64,000 bases of DNA. It comes from Planctomycetota bacterium (GTDB taxonomy: Bacteria > Planctomycetota > Planctomycetia > Pirellulales > PLA5). Below, one piece after another: positions 16,635 through 27,059 of the stretch (positions within the stretch are counted from its first letter, which is position 1; every line of letters begins with the position of its first letter). The stretch covers positions 34,834 to 98,833 of the forward strand of contig QEVJ01000004.1 of the NCBI GenBank assembly GCA_003576845.1, read 5' to 3'. A program made the translations under genes and the position numbers. The notes below the pieces were generated by a model. It did no database searches and was not told the origin of the DNA. It worked only from the letters and a program-made list of their open reading frames with translations.

Positions 16635-17546
16635 CTAGTTCGCCCTCAGCCGCTCAACAAACTCCGCCAGCGCCAAATCGAACGCTCTCGGCGGGATTGT
16701 GTTGTGCGTGGCGCCGCGGAGCGTGACGAATTGCTTGTTCGGGTCGCGGGCCGCTGCGAAGAGTTGCTCTCCGAGTTCGTAGGGGATGATCTCGTCGCGG
16801 TCGCCGTGCAGTTGGAGCACCGGGCTGGCATAGCGGCCGATCTTGGAGAGCGAATCGAGCCGCGTCCGCATCAACAGCCGCACGGGAATCCACGGATAGA
16901 CCTTGGCCGCCACGTCGGGCAGCGACGTGAACGCGCTCAAAAGAATCAGGCCGCGGGCGCCGTCGCTCGCCGCGAGATCGACCGCCACGCCGCTGCCGAG
17001 CGACTCGCCGAAGAGCACGATGTCGCGTTCGCCGACGCCGGTTCGTTCGGCGAGCCACGCCCGCGCGGCCCGGGCGTCGGCCAGGACGCCTTCTTCGCTG
17101 GGCGTTCCTTCGCTTTTGCCGTAGCCGCGATAGTCGAAGACCATCGCCGCCGCGCCCACGTCGCGTAGCGACCGGAGCAGGTGGGTGCGGTGCGTGAGGT
17201 TTCCGGCGTTTCCGTGGGCGACGAGCACGACGGCGGCCGGCTTTTCGCCGGCGCGCTTGTCGTGCGGGAGGAACCAGCCGTGGAGCTTCGTGCCGTCGGC
17301 GGCGGAGAATTCGGCGTCCTCCACCGGCAAACCGGGATTTTCCCAGTCGCCCTCGGGATACTTCGACGGGAAGAAGATCAGCCGTTCCTCGAACGTCATC
17401 AATAACACCAGAATGATTGCGTAAGCCAGGGCGACGATCCGCACGGCCCGCCACAAACGCCGGCGGAGCGTCATCGGCGGGCGGACGGTGCGGCTGGCTG
17501 CTTGGGCCTGGGAAACCTCGGCTGGACTCGGAGTGATTTCGCTCAT
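16635..17546 (-). CDS. Alpha/beta hydrolase (Bem46-like), membrane-anchored
   Basis: 303 residues. An N-terminal span (AVRIVALAYAIILVLLMTFE) is followed by an alpha/beta hydrolase fold: VVLVAHGNAGNLTHR oxyanion loop, FDYRGYGKSEG, nucleophile elbow LFGESLGSG, the acid in HGDRDEIIP and the His in GATHNT. Together these give a complete Ser-Asp-His triad. The domain faces the periplasm if the span is an uncleaved anchor. The FFPSKYPEGDWENP segment is typical of the Bem46-like subgroup. Substrate unknown. Confidence 0.88.
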   Translation of the reverse strand: MSEITPSPAEVSQAQAASRTVRPPMTLRRRLWRAVRIVALAYAIILVLLMTFEERLIFFPSKYPEGDWENPGLPVEDAEFSAADGTKLHGWFLPHDKRAGEKPAAVVLVAHGNAGNLTHRTHLLRSLRDVGAAAMVFDYRGYGKSEGTPSEEGVLADARAARAWLAERTGVGERDIVLFGESLGSGVAVDLAASDGARGLILLSAFTSLPDVAAKVYPWIPVRLLMRTRLDSLSKIGRYASPVLQLHGDRDEIIPYELGEQLFAAARDPNKQFVTLRGATHNTIPPRAFDLALAEFVERLRAN

Positions 17547-17891
17547 CGCGGGAATTATAGCGGCGCTGTCCTGCGGATTTCTGCTGGCGGGGAAACTTGT
17601 TGGCTCGGAAATGAACCAATCCGCAGGCGTCGGCGACGAATACGGCAGTGTCGCCGCCGTCGGCGAGGGGCCGTTTTTTCGGGCCGCCGCCTCCTGACAG
17701 CCGTTGTTGCCCGATTGGGTGGGATGGGTTAGGATAACGCCCGCGGCCGTCGGCGCCGGTCGGTTAGTTGCGCCTGCCCCTGTCAGGCCGGCGCGGATTA
17801 AGGCGTTTGACGACGTCGCAGCGTTTGGCCGCTTCGCCTGACCTACCGTTCCGCTTTACCGCCACGGATTACAACTCGAAGGATCAGAACC
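17547..17891. other. Intergenic region between divergent genes
   Basis: 345 bases between two divergent starts, so promoters for both should lie here. I see no convincing -35/-10 pair and no gene. An AAGGA site precedes the plus-strand start. Confidence 0.45.
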
Positions 17892-19256
17892 ATGTCGAAG
17901 CTCTTCGCATCGCGGCGATCGTTTGTTGGTATTCTCGCGGCCGGGTCGTTGATTGGAGCGGCATTGGGCAGCGCCGCGACGATGGCTGGCGAAGGCGTGG
18001 CGGAATCGGTCGCCAAGGCGCCCGCGACGCATAAGCAAACCGCGATCATCAACGCCATTGCCAAGGGCGAAGCGGCGAAGCTCGAAGATTTTTGCCTTGC
18101 CGCCGACGGCAAAGTCCTGGCACTCGTGGGACCCGCGCCGGCCGCGCAGGGCGGCGGATTGATCCTGGGACTGCTCGGTGCACTGAGCGAAGCAGCGGAA
18201 GAACCGGCGGCCGCGCCTGCGGAAGCGGACGCGAAAACGGGCGGCGCGGCGAAAAAGCCGGCCAAGAGCGCGAAGATCGAAACGCAGGTCCGCGTGTTCG
18301 ACGCCGCAGGCAAGCAATTGTCGCACTGGCTCGTCGGCTTCCCGGCGGAGGCGATCAACGTCGCGCCGGACGGAACGGTCCTAGTCGGCGGACAGGGCAA
18401 GGTCGCTCGCTTTTCGGCCGACGGCAAGAAACTGCAAGAATCCGAGTCGCCGCAGATGGTCTACATCCGCGAAAAGACGGAGGAAATGCGCGAGCGGGCC
18501 AAAGAGCAACTCGAAGCCCAGAAGGCGATGGTCGACGAAAACATCAAGGTCTACGAGGAGCAACTCAAGACGCTCACCGACAAGAAGCAAGACGAGCTGA
18601 CCGACGAAGAGAAGAACATGCAGCGGCTCTACGCCGCCCAGGTTCAGGCGATGAAAACCTACGGCCAGCAGGTCAAGAACAAGACGATCGAGCAAGCGAT
18701 GCAGGAAGTCACGTCGCGGGCCCTCGAGACGCATTCGATTTGCGCGAGCAAAGGCGAAGTGTTCATCGTCGTTCCTGCGATGGCCGGTTACGGCTATGGC
18801 GTGTGGCGGACCGACGCCAAGCTGGGCAATGCCAAGGAGATCGTCAAGGACCTTCGCGGCTGCTGCGGCCAGATGGACGTGCAATGCCACAACGACGTGC
18901 TCTTCGTCTCGGAAAACTCGCGGCATCGCGTCGCCAAGTTCGATCGCGAAGGGAAGGAACTCGGCGCGTTCGGCAAGCGCGATCGCGAAGGCGAAGGCGA
19001 GAATTTCGGCGGCTGCTGCAACCCGATGAACCTTTGCTTCACGGCCTCGGGCAATCTGTACGTCGCGGAAAGCAACGGTGCCGTGAAGCACTTCACGCCC
19101 GACGGCAGATTTGTCGGCATGGTCGGCGTCGCGAGCGTCCAGCCGGGGTGCAAGAACTCCTGCGTCGCCGCGACGGCCGACGACAAGCATCTGTTCTACA
19201 TCGACATCCAAAAGTCGCAGATCATCGTGCTGGCGAAGCAGGAAAGCCCGAAGTAG
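17892..19256 (+). CDS. Exported beta-propeller-like protein with internal coiled coil and Cys-rich motifs
   Basis: 454 residues. A twin-arginine-like N-terminus (SRRSFVGILAAGSLIGAALG) is followed by NHL/6-bladed-propeller-type repeats: EDFCLAADGKVLALVG, RVFDAAGKQLSHW, INVAPDGTVLVGGQGKVARF, then later HRVAKFDREGKELGAFGKRD, LCFTASGNLYVAESNGAVKH and TPDGRFVGMVGV. Between blades, residues about 195-275 are a highly charged coiled coil (EEMRERAKEQLEAQKAMVDE and on). Three Cys clusters (RGCCGQMDVQC, GGCCNPMNLC, PGCKNSC) are regularly placed in the second half and suggest metal or redox-centre binding. Function unknown. Confidence 0.75.
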   Translation: MSKLFASRRSFVGILAAGSLIGAALGSAATMAGEGVAESVAKAPATHKQTAIINAIAKGEAAKLEDFCLAADGKVLALVGPAPAAQGGGLILGLLGALSEAAEEPAAAPAEADAKTGGAAKKPAKSAKIETQVRVFDAAGKQLSHWLVGFPAEAINVAPDGTVLVGGQGKVARFSADGKKLQESESPQMVYIREKTEEMRERAKEQLEAQKAMVDENIKVYEEQLKTLTDKKQDELTDEEKNMQRLYAAQVQAMKTYGQQVKNKTIEQAMQEVTSRALETHSICASKGEVFIVVPAMAGYGYGVWRTDAKLGNAKEIVKDLRGCCGQMDVQCHNDVLFVSENSRHRVAKFDREGKELGAFGKRDREGEGENFGGCCNPMNLCFTASGNLYVAESNGAVKHFTPDGRFVGMVGVASVQPGCKNSCVAATADDKHLFYIDIQKSQIIVLAKQESPK

Positions 19257-19367
19257 GCCGTTCGCTGTGTGCGCGCGAGTTCTCGGTTGTCCGCCGCGTT
19301 ATTGTGGGCGGTGCGCATTTAACCGTGCAACGGTCGGGCACATGACCGTCGGTATAGCACGGTCGAC

Positions 19368-20351
19368 CTAACGGCTCTCGCCCATCAACGAAATCGCCGC
19401 GGCGCGGAGGTGCGGCAGCGTCTGGCGATGATCGCCGCAGACGTAAAAACTCTCGCCGCCGTCGGCGACCGTGCGCACGAGGATCGTTTTCCAAGGGCGA
19501 TAGTAATACTGCGGATTGCTCTTCGGCGCTTCGCTGTGCCACTCACCTTCGATCTCGATCAGGTCGAACGCGGCCGTCGTGAAGTTCGCGATCCGGCGGC
19601 CTTGTTGGTGGGCGACGTTGCGGGCCATCGACAGCGCCTTGAGATACACCTCGGGTCCCATCACGGCCGAGCCGAAACACAAAAAAACGCCGCCTTCGAG
19701 CCGCGAGACCGTGTCGCACACCGTGAGAAAATCGCGGTAGCTCGCCGCGCCGTACGCGGCCGCGTCGCAATTGGGGTGTTCGTGAACGATGTCGTACCCG
19801 ATGCCGACGTGCACGGTGACTGGCACGCCGAGGCGCACACCCGCCGCCAGCACGCTCGTGTCCTTGTGGGGAAAGTCGCCGTCGAGAATCGCGCGGCCGA
19901 TCGCTTCGCCGAGGCCAAGCCCCGCGGCCGCGCCGCACGCGACGATGTCGTTGATCTCGCCCGTCTCGCGCCACAGCCCAAATTCGCCGCTGCGGATGTA
20001 GCGGGCGACGCTCTCGCACGTCGCGCCGATTTTCGCGAGTTCGTAATCGTGAATCGGCCCCGCGCCGTTCATGCCGACGTGCGTGACGAGCCCGCGCTCC
20101 ATAAGGTCGATCAATTGCCGCGCGACGCCGGCACGAATCACGTGAGCGCCCATGAGCATGAGGACCGATGCCCCCGCTTCCCGCGCCGCTACGAGCCGCG
20201 AACCGATCGTCGCGAGATCGCGCATCGCCTTGTCGCCGAGCGGCGGCGGGATCTCGTCGAGCGCGAGCAGCGTGCTATGCGGCAGATCGTGCGTTCGCTC
20301 GACAAGCGGCTTGATCAATAAACGGGAACGGTCGAATTGTGGAAACGGCAT
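19368..20351 (-). CDS. Deoxyhypusine synthase-family protein
   Basis: 327 residues from the ATG at 20351. MGAHVIRAGVARQLIDLMER, then THVGMNGAGPIHDYELAKIG and VTVHVGIGYDIVHEHPN follow the order of deoxyhypusine-synthase-like NAD-binding enzymes (GAH.IK.G..p.iiDLme.g.iTHva.NGAg.iHDfEia). Bacteria generally lack the eIF5A substrate, and bacterial homologs commonly act on putrescine/spermidine to make homospermidine or have unknown roles. The catalytic Lys of true deoxyhypusine synthase cannot be placed confidently. Reaction unassigned. Confidence 0.72.
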   Translation of the reverse strand: MPFPQFDRSRLLIKPLVERTHDLPHSTLLALDEIPPPLGDKAMRDLATIGSRLVAAREAGASVLMLMGAHVIRAGVARQLIDLMERGLVTHVGMNGAGPIHDYELAKIGATCESVARYIRSGEFGLWRETGEINDIVACGAAAGLGLGEAIGRAILDGDFPHKDTSVLAAGVRLGVPVTVHVGIGYDIVHEHPNCDAAAYGAASYRDFLTVCDTVSRLEGGVFLCFGSAVMGPEVYLKALSMARNVAHQQGRRIANFTTAAFDLIEIEGEWHSEAPKSNPQYYYRPWKTILVRTVADGGESFYVCGDHRQTLPHLRAAAISLMGESR

Positions 20352-20377
20352 GATGCGTCGATCGGCTCCGGGGACCG

Positions 20378-21025
20378 TCAAACGATGCCCATTTCTTTGA
20401 GCAGACTCAAGGCCGTCGGCCGCGGCGTGGCCCACGGCCACTCGTTGCGGAGATAGAACCCGTCGAGCACGGACGAAGCGATCTTGCCGTCCGCCTCGTC
20501 GATGAGGACGAAACGGCCGTCGTCGCCCAAGCGATAGGCTTCGATCCTGTGCGACAACGGATCGACGATCCAGAATTCGCGCACGCCGGCGGCTTCGTAT
20601 TCGAGGTACTTTTCGCGGTAATCGCGGGATTGACTGTCGGCCGAGACGATTTCGACCACGAGATCGGGCGATCCGTCAAAGTGCGTTTCCCTAACCAGGT
20701 GTGAATTCGATTTCGCGACGAACAGCAAGTCGGGAATCCGCCGGCTGCGGCCGCCAAGCAGCCGCACCATGAATTCGGGCCCCAAAATCTCTCCGATCGG
20801 CCGGTGATCGAGGTAAGTTAGCAGCAAGTACGAGAGCCAAATCTGCAACGAATTGTGATCGCGTCCAGCCGGTGACATGACAACGGTTTCTCCTTCCGTC
20901 CATTCCGCGCGGACGCTCGGATTTGCTTGCGCCCAAGCGACGAACTGTTCTTCACTCACGTGCCCAGGCAGCGCGGCAACGCCTGCTGTATTCCAAATAT
21001 CGGTGTGCTGATTCACAGTTGCCAT
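20378..21025 (-). CDS. Uma2 family (DUF820) endonuclease-like protein
   Basis: 215 residues, with a very strong GGAGGAAGGAGGG site upstream of ATG 21025. The PD-(D/E)XK-like core is seen in SRRIPDLLFVAKSN, GSPDLVVEIVSADSQSRD and YREKYLEYEAAGVREFWIVD, the standard Uma2 pattern with PDL, E and the K of the YREKY helix. Uma2 proteins are very abundant in planctomycetes and cyanobacteria; their role is unknown, and nuclease activity is inferred from the fold. Lies 26 bases upstream of the deoxyhypusine-synthase-like gene on the same strand. Confidence 0.9.
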   Translation of the reverse strand: MATVNQHTDIWNTAGVAALPGHVSEEQFVAWAQANPSVRAEWTEGETVVMSPAGRDHNSLQIWLSYLLLTYLDHRPIGEILGPEFMVRLLGGRSRRIPDLLFVAKSNSHLVRETHFDGSPDLVVEIVSADSQSRDYREKYLEYEAAGVREFWIVDPLSHRIEAYRLGDDGRFVLIDEADGKIASSVLDGFYLRNEWPWATPRPTALSLLKEMGIV

Positions 21026-21094
21026 GCTTCTGCCCTCCTTCCTCCAAACGTCAAATTGGTAGACTCCACCGTTCCACGGCCGTCTTACCGCCAT

Positions 21095-21520
21095 CTAACC
21101 GCCGGCCTTCAACTGCCCCTCGATCCACCGTTCCAACTCTTCCCAATCCACCGGCGGCAACTTCGACAGGTCGGGCCGCAATCGCTGCGCCTCTTTGACA
21201 TACACGTGGACGATCTCGTCCGCAGTCTTATCCGTGTTCCAGTGGATCAGGATCCGCACGCAACGCGGCAGCGAACCGGGCACGTCTAACTCGTGAAAGC
21301 ACATCAGCGCCGTGTGCAGCCAACCCAACTGCCGCGCCGCGAGAGCCGGAAACTCCGCGTTGAGGTCCGGCGAGGTCGTAAAGATGACGCTCGCGACGTC
21401 GGCCGCTTCGATGCCGTTCTGGCGGATCATCAGCGCGAGCAACTGCCGCGTCGCCAGCAAAATGTCTTCGCGCGAGTTCGAGTCGACGCTCGTGGCCCCG
21501 CGCACTCCCCGGCATGGCAT
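21095..21520 (-). CDS. aroH: Chorismate mutase, AroH type
   Basis: 141 residues. Converts chorismate to prephenate for Phe/Tyr synthesis. It has the AroH pseudo-alpha/beta barrel pattern: [54 protein letters not shown], and the C-terminal strand [16 protein letters not shown], with the Arg and Glu residues of the trimer-interface active site (RG at the start, the R of [12 protein letters not shown]). Start selected at [11 protein letters not shown], where homologs begin. Confidence 0.93.
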   Translation of the reverse strand: MPCRGVRGATSVDSNSREDILLATRQLLALMIRQNGIEAADVASVIFTTSPDLNAEFPALAARQLGWLHTALMCFHELDVPGSLPRCVRILIHWNTDKTADEIVHVYVKEAQRLRPDLSKLPPVDWEELERWIEGQLKAGG

Positions 21521-21694
21521 GAATGGCTCCTCGCCCGATCGCGCGAATTCGACGGGCGCTCGGTCCGCGAGACCGGTTTCTAACGCCGCATGGGCGGGAC
21601 AATTTCCGCCCAAATGCTAGGATAACTCGGGCGCGATTCACAGGGTAGAGTGACGCCCTGTCGCGCCGGCATCCGCGAGGGCCAGCAACTCGGC

Positions 21695-23698
21695 CTAGGA
21701 AGGTAACGATACGCCGCCCCGACCACTCTTCGCCGACGCGCCCTTTCGCCAGCGGTCGATCTGGTGTCGAAGCAACGCGATCAGTTGCTGCCGGTCGATC
21801 GGCTTCGTCGTGTAGTTGTCGCACCCTGCCTGCAAACACCGATCTCGGTCGCCGGACATGGCGTGTGCAGTCAGTGCGATAATCGACCCTTCGTAGCCGG
21901 CGGTCCGCAATTGCGACGTCGCCTGGTAACCGTCGACCACAGGCATTTGCATGTCCATGAGTATGACGTCGAATGCCGCCCCCCGTTCGACGGCCGCAAG
22001 TGCGGCGTCCACGGCGAGCCGGCCGTTTTCGACTACCTCGACCTGCGCGCCCGCCTTCCGCAGGATGTGGGCGATCAGGCGCTGATTGTCGATGCCGTCT
22101 TCGGCCAAAAGCAGCCTCGCTTCCGCCAGCGGACTCGGCGGCTCGCCTTCGGGAGAATCCGCGGCTATCGCGGCCGGAAGTGCTCCCGTTCGGGCGTTCG
22201 TGCCGAATGACAACGCGACGCCGTCGAGCGAACCCGTCGCGACGTAGAGCCGAAACATGCTCCCCGCGCCCGGTTCGCTCGTTGCCTCGATGTCGCCTCC
22301 GAGCATCTGAGCGAGTCGTCGGCTAATGGCCAGGCCCAGTCCCGTGCCGCCGAACCTGCGGCTCGTCGTGGCATCCGCCTGGTGGAACGGCGTGAAGAGC
22401 CGTTCGAGTTGCTCAGCGGACAGTCCGATGCCCGTGTCGATGACATCGAACTCGAGCCGGGGCGACTCCCCCTGTCGGAGGCGAACCGCCAGGCGCACCG
22501 TTCCCCGGTCCGTGAATTTGATCGCGTTGCCCAACAAGTTGATTAGGATCTGCCGCAACCGCATGACATCGGAACGAATGACGCTGGGCAAGGCGCCTTC
22601 TTGAACGACCTCGAAGCGTAGCCGCTTTTCCGCCGCCCGAACGCGCACGAGCTCCGCCGCGTCGGCGATTAGCGAGGCGACGTCGACGGGTTCGGATTCG
22701 ACCGTCATGCGTCCCGCTTCGATCTTCGACAGGTCGAGGATGTCGTTAACGACGTCGAGCAGGTGGCTGCCGTTGCGGCGGATCGTCGTCAGGGCCGCGC
22801 GATGCCGCTCGAGCGCGGCGTCGCGCGACGCTTCGTCGATCAGCAGATCGCAGTAGCCGAGAATCGCCGTCATCGGCGTGCGGATCTCGTGGCTCATGTG
22901 GGCCAGGAACTGGCTTTTCGCCTGGGTCGCGGAGAGGGCCGCCTGCCGCGCGCGATGCAGTTCCTCGTTCGCCGCGAGCAGTTGCGACGACTGCCGCTCG
23001 ATTTCGCCGATCGCGGAGGTCGTCACCGCCAGCGCCCGCCGAAGATCGCGATTCTTGCGCGCATCTTCGACAATCTGTTTCTGACGCAGGTGGGCCCACG
23101 CCCCGCAAATGCCGACGTGCCCCATCGCAATTCCGAAGTGAAAGAAGAGCTTCGTAAAGCCGATGTACGGCTCGGGAAAGAACCGCATGTCGATCCCGGC
23201 GTTGGTCAGCAGCGCGAATACAAGGTGCTGGCCAATGATCAGCATCGTGCCCGGCCACATCGCCTTCCAGTCGCAGTACGCGATCATCGCCGCGAACGCC
23301 GTGAAGAAGAAGAAATGCATTTCGGGCAAGCCGTGCATTTGATAGATGTGCAGGGCGACGAACACCTGCAGCGACACGCCCGCCATGCAGCGCGTGAAGA
23401 ACGAATTCGGAAACAGGCGAGCGCTGACGAGAAACATCCCGATCCCCGCCGTCGCTACCGGAACCGCCATCGCCCAGGTGTCGTAGAAGAACGCCAGCGC
23501 GGCGGCAACGATCACATGACCGAAAAGCACCGCTCGAATCAGCCGGTGCCCCTGGGCACGATGGCGGGCCATGATTTCGTCGGCTTCGGACTTCGTCAAC
23601 GGCTCCGACCCGGAAAACGCCTCTTCGATCCGCGCAGAGTCGAGGCAGTCGAACGCCGTGTCGCAAGAGTCGCCCGCAGGCTGCTGGCGCCCGGTCAT
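21695..23698 (-). CDS. Hybrid sensor histidine kinase / response regulator, membrane
   Basis: 667 residues. The N-terminal sensor has about six membrane spans and contains [20 protein letters not shown], the EMHF motif of a membrane sensor also found in some chemoreceptors and cyclases. A coiled coil leads into a HisKA domain ([20 protein letters not shown]), an HATPase ([32 protein letters not shown]) and a C-terminal receiver with phospho-acceptor Asp in [13 protein letters not shown] and the Lys in NYTTKPID. The ATG overlaps the stop of the upstream thioredoxin-fold gene (ATGA, 23695-23698), so the two are co-expressed. Signal and target unknown; no output regulator is adjacent. Confidence 0.95.
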   Translation of the reverse strand: MTGRQQPAGDSCDTAFDCLDSARIEEAFSGSEPLTKSEADEIMARHRAQGHRLIRAVLFGHVIVAAALAFFYDTWAMAVPVATAGIGMFLVSARLFPNSFFTRCMAGVSLQVFVALHIYQMHGLPEMHFFFFTAFAAMIAYCDWKAMWPGTMLIIGQHLVFALLTNAGIDMRFFPEPYIGFTKLFFHFGIAMGHVGICGAWAHLRQKQIVEDARKNRDLRRALAVTTSAIGEIERQSSQLLAANEELHRARQAALSATQAKSQFLAHMSHEIRTPMTAILGYCDLLIDEASRDAALERHRAALTTIRRNGSHLLDVVNDILDLSKIEAGRMTVESEPVDVASLIADAAELVRVRAAEKRLRFEVVQEGALPSVIRSDVMRLRQILINLLGNAIKFTDRGTVRLAVRLRQGESPRLEFDVIDTGIGLSAEQLERLFTPFHQADATTSRRFGGTGLGLAISRRLAQMLGGDIEATSEPGAGSMFRLYVATGSLDGVALSFGTNARTGALPAAIAADSPEGEPPSPLAEARLLLAEDGIDNQRLIAHILRKAGAQVEVVENGRLAVDAALAAVERGAAFDVILMDMQMPVVDGYQATSQLRTAGYEGSIIALTAHAMSGDRDRCLQAGCDNYTTKPIDRQQLIALLRHQIDRWRKGASAKSGRGGVSLPS

Positions 23699-24342
23699 CG
23701 CGGGTCCTCCTGGCCGGCGCCCAGATTCGCCGGCAGTTCGCAACCCTGGGACGTCGTGGCAATCGACGGCCACCTTGGCGGCGCGTTTCCAGCGAGGCAC
23801 GATTCGATCGCGATCCGCACGAATTCCGTCTCGCGATCGACGCAGTAGCGACTAGCGTTGTAGTTGCCGCGATAGTACACGCGGTCCGCCGCGTCGAGCA
23901 CCACCGCTTGCGGCGTTGCGTAGACCCCAAGCGACGCAGCGATTCGGCCATCGACGTCGGGTAGCGCGTCGATGCCGACTTTGAGTTTGCGAAACTCCAC
24001 CGTGACTGCCGCGGCGTCGTCGCCTTCGAGGATCGCCACGAATCGCACTCGTCCGCCGTATGTACGAACCAGGCGGCGCAAGTGATCCAAATTGAAACGC
24101 GAGCACGGACACGAAGGGTTGAAGAAATGCAGCACGCACGGCGCAGCGTCGCGGTCGCCCAGCGCCGTCGCCAGCGGCTCGCGAAGCTCGACCCGGTCGC
24201 CCATCGGGGGTTCGACCAGGTTCACCGGACGCGGTGTGGGAAGCGAAAACCGCAGATCTTCGAGCCAGAACGACGCCGCGACGACGCCACAGCAGAGCGC
24301 CTCGGCGAGCACGAGCAACAAGATCTTCGGAGTCTGCCCCAT
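23695..24342 (-). CDS. Membrane-anchored thioredoxin-fold protein (DUF6436-like)
   Basis: 215 residues. An N-terminal span ([20 protein letters not shown]) precedes a periplasmic thioredoxin-like domain: [20 protein letters not shown], then VRFVAILEG, and [20 protein letters not shown] with the cis-proline. The CPC arrangement replaces the usual CxxC. A second Cys pattern occurs in [14 protein letters not shown] and the C-terminus. Overlaps the hybrid kinase by four bases, suggesting it modulates the kinase signal, perhaps by redox sensing (inference). Confidence 0.75.
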   Translation of the reverse strand: MGQTPKILLLVLAEALCCGVVAASFWLEDLRFSLPTPRPVNLVEPPMGDRVELREPLATALGDRDAAPCVLHFFNPSCPCSRFNLDHLRRLVRTYGGRVRFVAILEGDDAAAVTVEFRKLKVGIDALPDVDGRIAASLGVYATPQAVVLDAADRVYYRGNYNASRYCVDRETEFVRIAIESCLAGNAPPRWPSIATTSQGCELPANLGAGQEDPR

Positions 24343-24626
24343 GGTCGATGAGAACCGGCGTCTGCGATGGTTTTGGTCCCAAAAACGCTCACCGACCGGG
24401 GGCGCGTCGCGAACCAAAGAGTCGTGCGCGTTGGGCTACACTCAAACGTAGATTCGCGGCACGTCCAGTGGATGAAAGCGGCCGTCGGATGGGCAGCCGG
24501 CGTCGCCGTCGCGCGCGGGTAGAATCGCTTTCATCGCTCCAGGCGTCAAAAACCACGCCTATGCACCGTCCTCGCTCGCGGAACGGCGCGAATCGACCCC
24601 GACGCGCGGCTCCACGCCCGCGGAGC

Positions 24627-26894
24627 TTATCGCAAGAAGTATCGCTCGATATCGAGCCAGAACACGAACACCATCAGCGACAACAGCAGCACGAAGCCGA
24701 TCATCGTCAGAATGCCGAAGATGCGTTCGTCCGCCGGTTTTCCGCGGATGCCTTCATAGGCGAGAAACACCATGTGCCCGCCGTCCAACACGGGGATCGG
24801 CAGGAAGTTGATGATCGCCAGATTGGCGCTGATCAGCGTCATGAAGATCAACAGGTCCGACAAACCTTGCTTGGCCGCTGCGCCGGCGGCGCCGCCGATG
24901 GTCAAGACGCTGCCGAGATTCTCGCCGGCCTTGGGGTCGTAGTAAATCTTGCGCAAGAACCGCACGACCGCGGTCAGCGCAAAGCCCGTTTCGCGAAATC
25001 CGAGCGAAATCGCTTCGCCCACGCTCGCTGCCCGCTCGATTCGCTCTTCCGCTTCGAAGATGAACCCGCGATGGACGTGGAAGTAGCCGGGCTTATCGAC
25101 GATCGGCAGCGTCACGGTTTCCGTTTGGTCGCCGCGTTTCACGGTAAGCTGCAATTGCGTGCCCGAGAGCGACATCAGCATCCGCTCGCTAAGCCAGGTC
25201 CAAGTCGGCTTGAGATCTTCGTCGGCGAAGTCGACGGGCCGGTCGCCGAGACCGTACTTACCTACCTCTTCCGCTTCCTGCTTTGCCAATTCGTCGCTGG
25301 CCGGGATGAACAGCGCTTTGAGAACCCGGTCGCCCGGCATCAGCTTGCCGCTGGCCTCGCTATTGGGGGCCGTGCCGGCGACCTCAAGCTCGACCTCATA
25401 CGCAATTCCCAGCGCAAGATTGCTGGCGAGAATTCGCAGATCGAGCCCCGGGGCGAGAGCGTCGTATGTCACCGGTACGCGCGGCTTGACTTCGATATCC
25501 ACCAGTTTGGCCTCGCCCTTGCGTTCGAACGCCAGCTTGATTGTCTCCTCGGGCGCCGCCTCCGCCGACCGGCGCACATCGCTCGACCACGTCAGGGGAT
25601 CGAATGCGTCCGCGCTTTGGCCATTGATCGAAACGAGCTTGTCGCCTTCGCGAATTCCTGCCCGTTCCGCCGGCGAACCCGACTGCACCGCGGTGATCGC
25701 CCCGAATTTCATCCAGGCTCCGATCCATTTTCGCGGGCGAACGCCCACCGAGTACGTGTGTTCGGTGGGCGTCGATACGTTGTCGGGCGGCGTTTCGCCC
25801 TCGCGCGGCTCACCGCGTAGAACCGTGACGGAAACCTCCTTGTCTTGGTTCTTGGCCATTGCGGCGACGAACTGGCGATAGTTGCCGATCCTTTCGCCGC
25901 CGGCCGGCCCTTCTACGCGAATGATCCGATCGCCCGGCTTGAAGTCCTGCTTCGCGGCCGGCGAGTATTTGATCGTCGGCTCGGTCCACGATAGACGGGT
26001 CGTCATCGGCCCGGTAATTCCGAGCATGATGATGCTCCGCGTCGATTCGGGCCGCACGGTGACGGTCATCTCCTTGCCATCGCGCTCGATGAGGGCCTCG
26101 ATCCCGTCCTTGGCTTCCTCCTCGGGCATCGCGGTGACTTTGCTCTTGAGCTCGACGAATTTTTCGACGGGTTCGCCGTCGAGGGCCAGAATGCGATCGC
26201 CGATCTGCAAATCGGCCCGCCATGCACCCTGGCTGGGAATCACCTGCCCGACAGCCGCCGGCTGATACGGCACGCCCAGGCCATACGCGATCGTCGCGAA
26301 CACAACGGCGAAGATCACGTTCATCACGACGCCGGCCGAAATGATCGCCATCCGTTGCGGCACGCTCTTGGCCATGTAGCTCCGCGGGTCGAGGACGTAT
26401 TCCTCTTCTTCCTTGGTGGCGGTCGCCACGGCGCCCCCTTCGCTCACCATCGCGCTCGCGGCGCCGTTCGTGCCCGCCGCGGTCGCTTCTGCCGCCACTT
26501 CGGCTTTCATGCGCGCTTGGCGCACGGCCTCGGCCGCGCGGGCTGGGTTGTCGTCCTGGCCGAGCATCTTTACGTACCCGCCGAGCGGCAGGATGCCGAT
26601 GCCGTATTCGGTTTCGCCCCACTTTCGCTTCCAGAGCGCCGACGGCAAGCGGATGCCCCACTTTCCCCAACCGAGTTTGAGCGGCACGTCGAAGCCGACG
26701 TAAAACTTCTCGCACTTCACGCCGCACCACTTCGCCACCGCAAAGTGTCCCAGCTCGTGCACGAAAATGATGAACCCCAGGCCGATGGCGACCTTGAGGA
26801 CCACGAGCAGGTTCTCCCAATTCGCCAGCCACACGATCCAGCCAGGCCAATCGGCGAGCAATGCGGAGGAAGCGAACATATCGGCGAGTTGCAT
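24627..26894 (-). CDS. rseP: RseP-type site-2 zinc metalloprotease with PDZ domains
   Basis: 755 residues, well above the roughly 450 of E. coli RseP. The zinc site HELGH is at residues 46-50 in the first membrane span; the distal LDGG motif is in FLPIPVLDGGHMVF near the C-terminus. Between them are at least two PDZ-like regions (IGDRILALDGEPVEKFVELK; AERAGIREGDKLVSINGQSA) plus long inserted periplasmic stretches and an Ala-rich charged loop. Cleaves membrane-bound anti-sigma factors or signal-peptide remnants. It follows dxr on the same strand, the usual bacterial arrangement. Confidence 0.94.
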   Translation of the reverse strand: MQLADMFASSALLADWPGWIVWLANWENLLVVLKVAIGLGFIIFVHELGHFAVAKWCGVKCEKFYVGFDVPLKLGWGKWGIRLPSALWKRKWGETEYGIGILPLGGYVKMLGQDDNPARAAEAVRQARMKAEVAAEATAAGTNGAASAMVSEGGAVATATKEEEEYVLDPRSYMAKSVPQRMAIISAGVVMNVIFAVVFATIAYGLGVPYQPAAVGQVIPSQGAWRADLQIGDRILALDGEPVEKFVELKSKVTAMPEEEAKDGIEALIERDGKEMTVTVRPESTRSIIMLGITGPMTTRLSWTEPTIKYSPAAKQDFKPGDRIIRVEGPAGGERIGNYRQFVAAMAKNQDKEVSVTVLRGEPREGETPPDNVSTPTEHTYSVGVRPRKWIGAWMKFGAITAVQSGSPAERAGIREGDKLVSINGQSADAFDPLTWSSDVRRSAEAAPEETIKLAFERKGEAKLVDIEVKPRVPVTYDALAPGLDLRILASNLALGIAYEVELEVAGTAPNSEASGKLMPGDRVLKALFIPASDELAKQEAEEVGKYGLGDRPVDFADEDLKPTWTWLSERMLMSLSGTQLQLTVKRGDQTETVTLPIVDKPGYFHVHRGFIFEAEERIERAASVGEAISLGFRETGFALTAVVRFLRKIYYDPKAGENLGSVLTIGGAAGAAAKQGLSDLLIFMTLISANLAIINFLPIPVLDGGHMVFLAYEGIRGKPADERIFGILTMIGFVLLLSLMVFVFWLDIERYFLR

Positions 26895-27059
26895 AAGTTG
26901 GCGAACGGTTTAGAGTTCGAAGTTCGGCAATCATTTAGCCCCAGGTGAATACACCGGGGGCAATGCGGCATAAATTCCAAAAAAACCAAAGCCCGGCGAC
27001 CGGGACCCCACAATTCAACGGCCAGGAAGTAACGAGCGAAACGACCACTCCCCCTGCCA

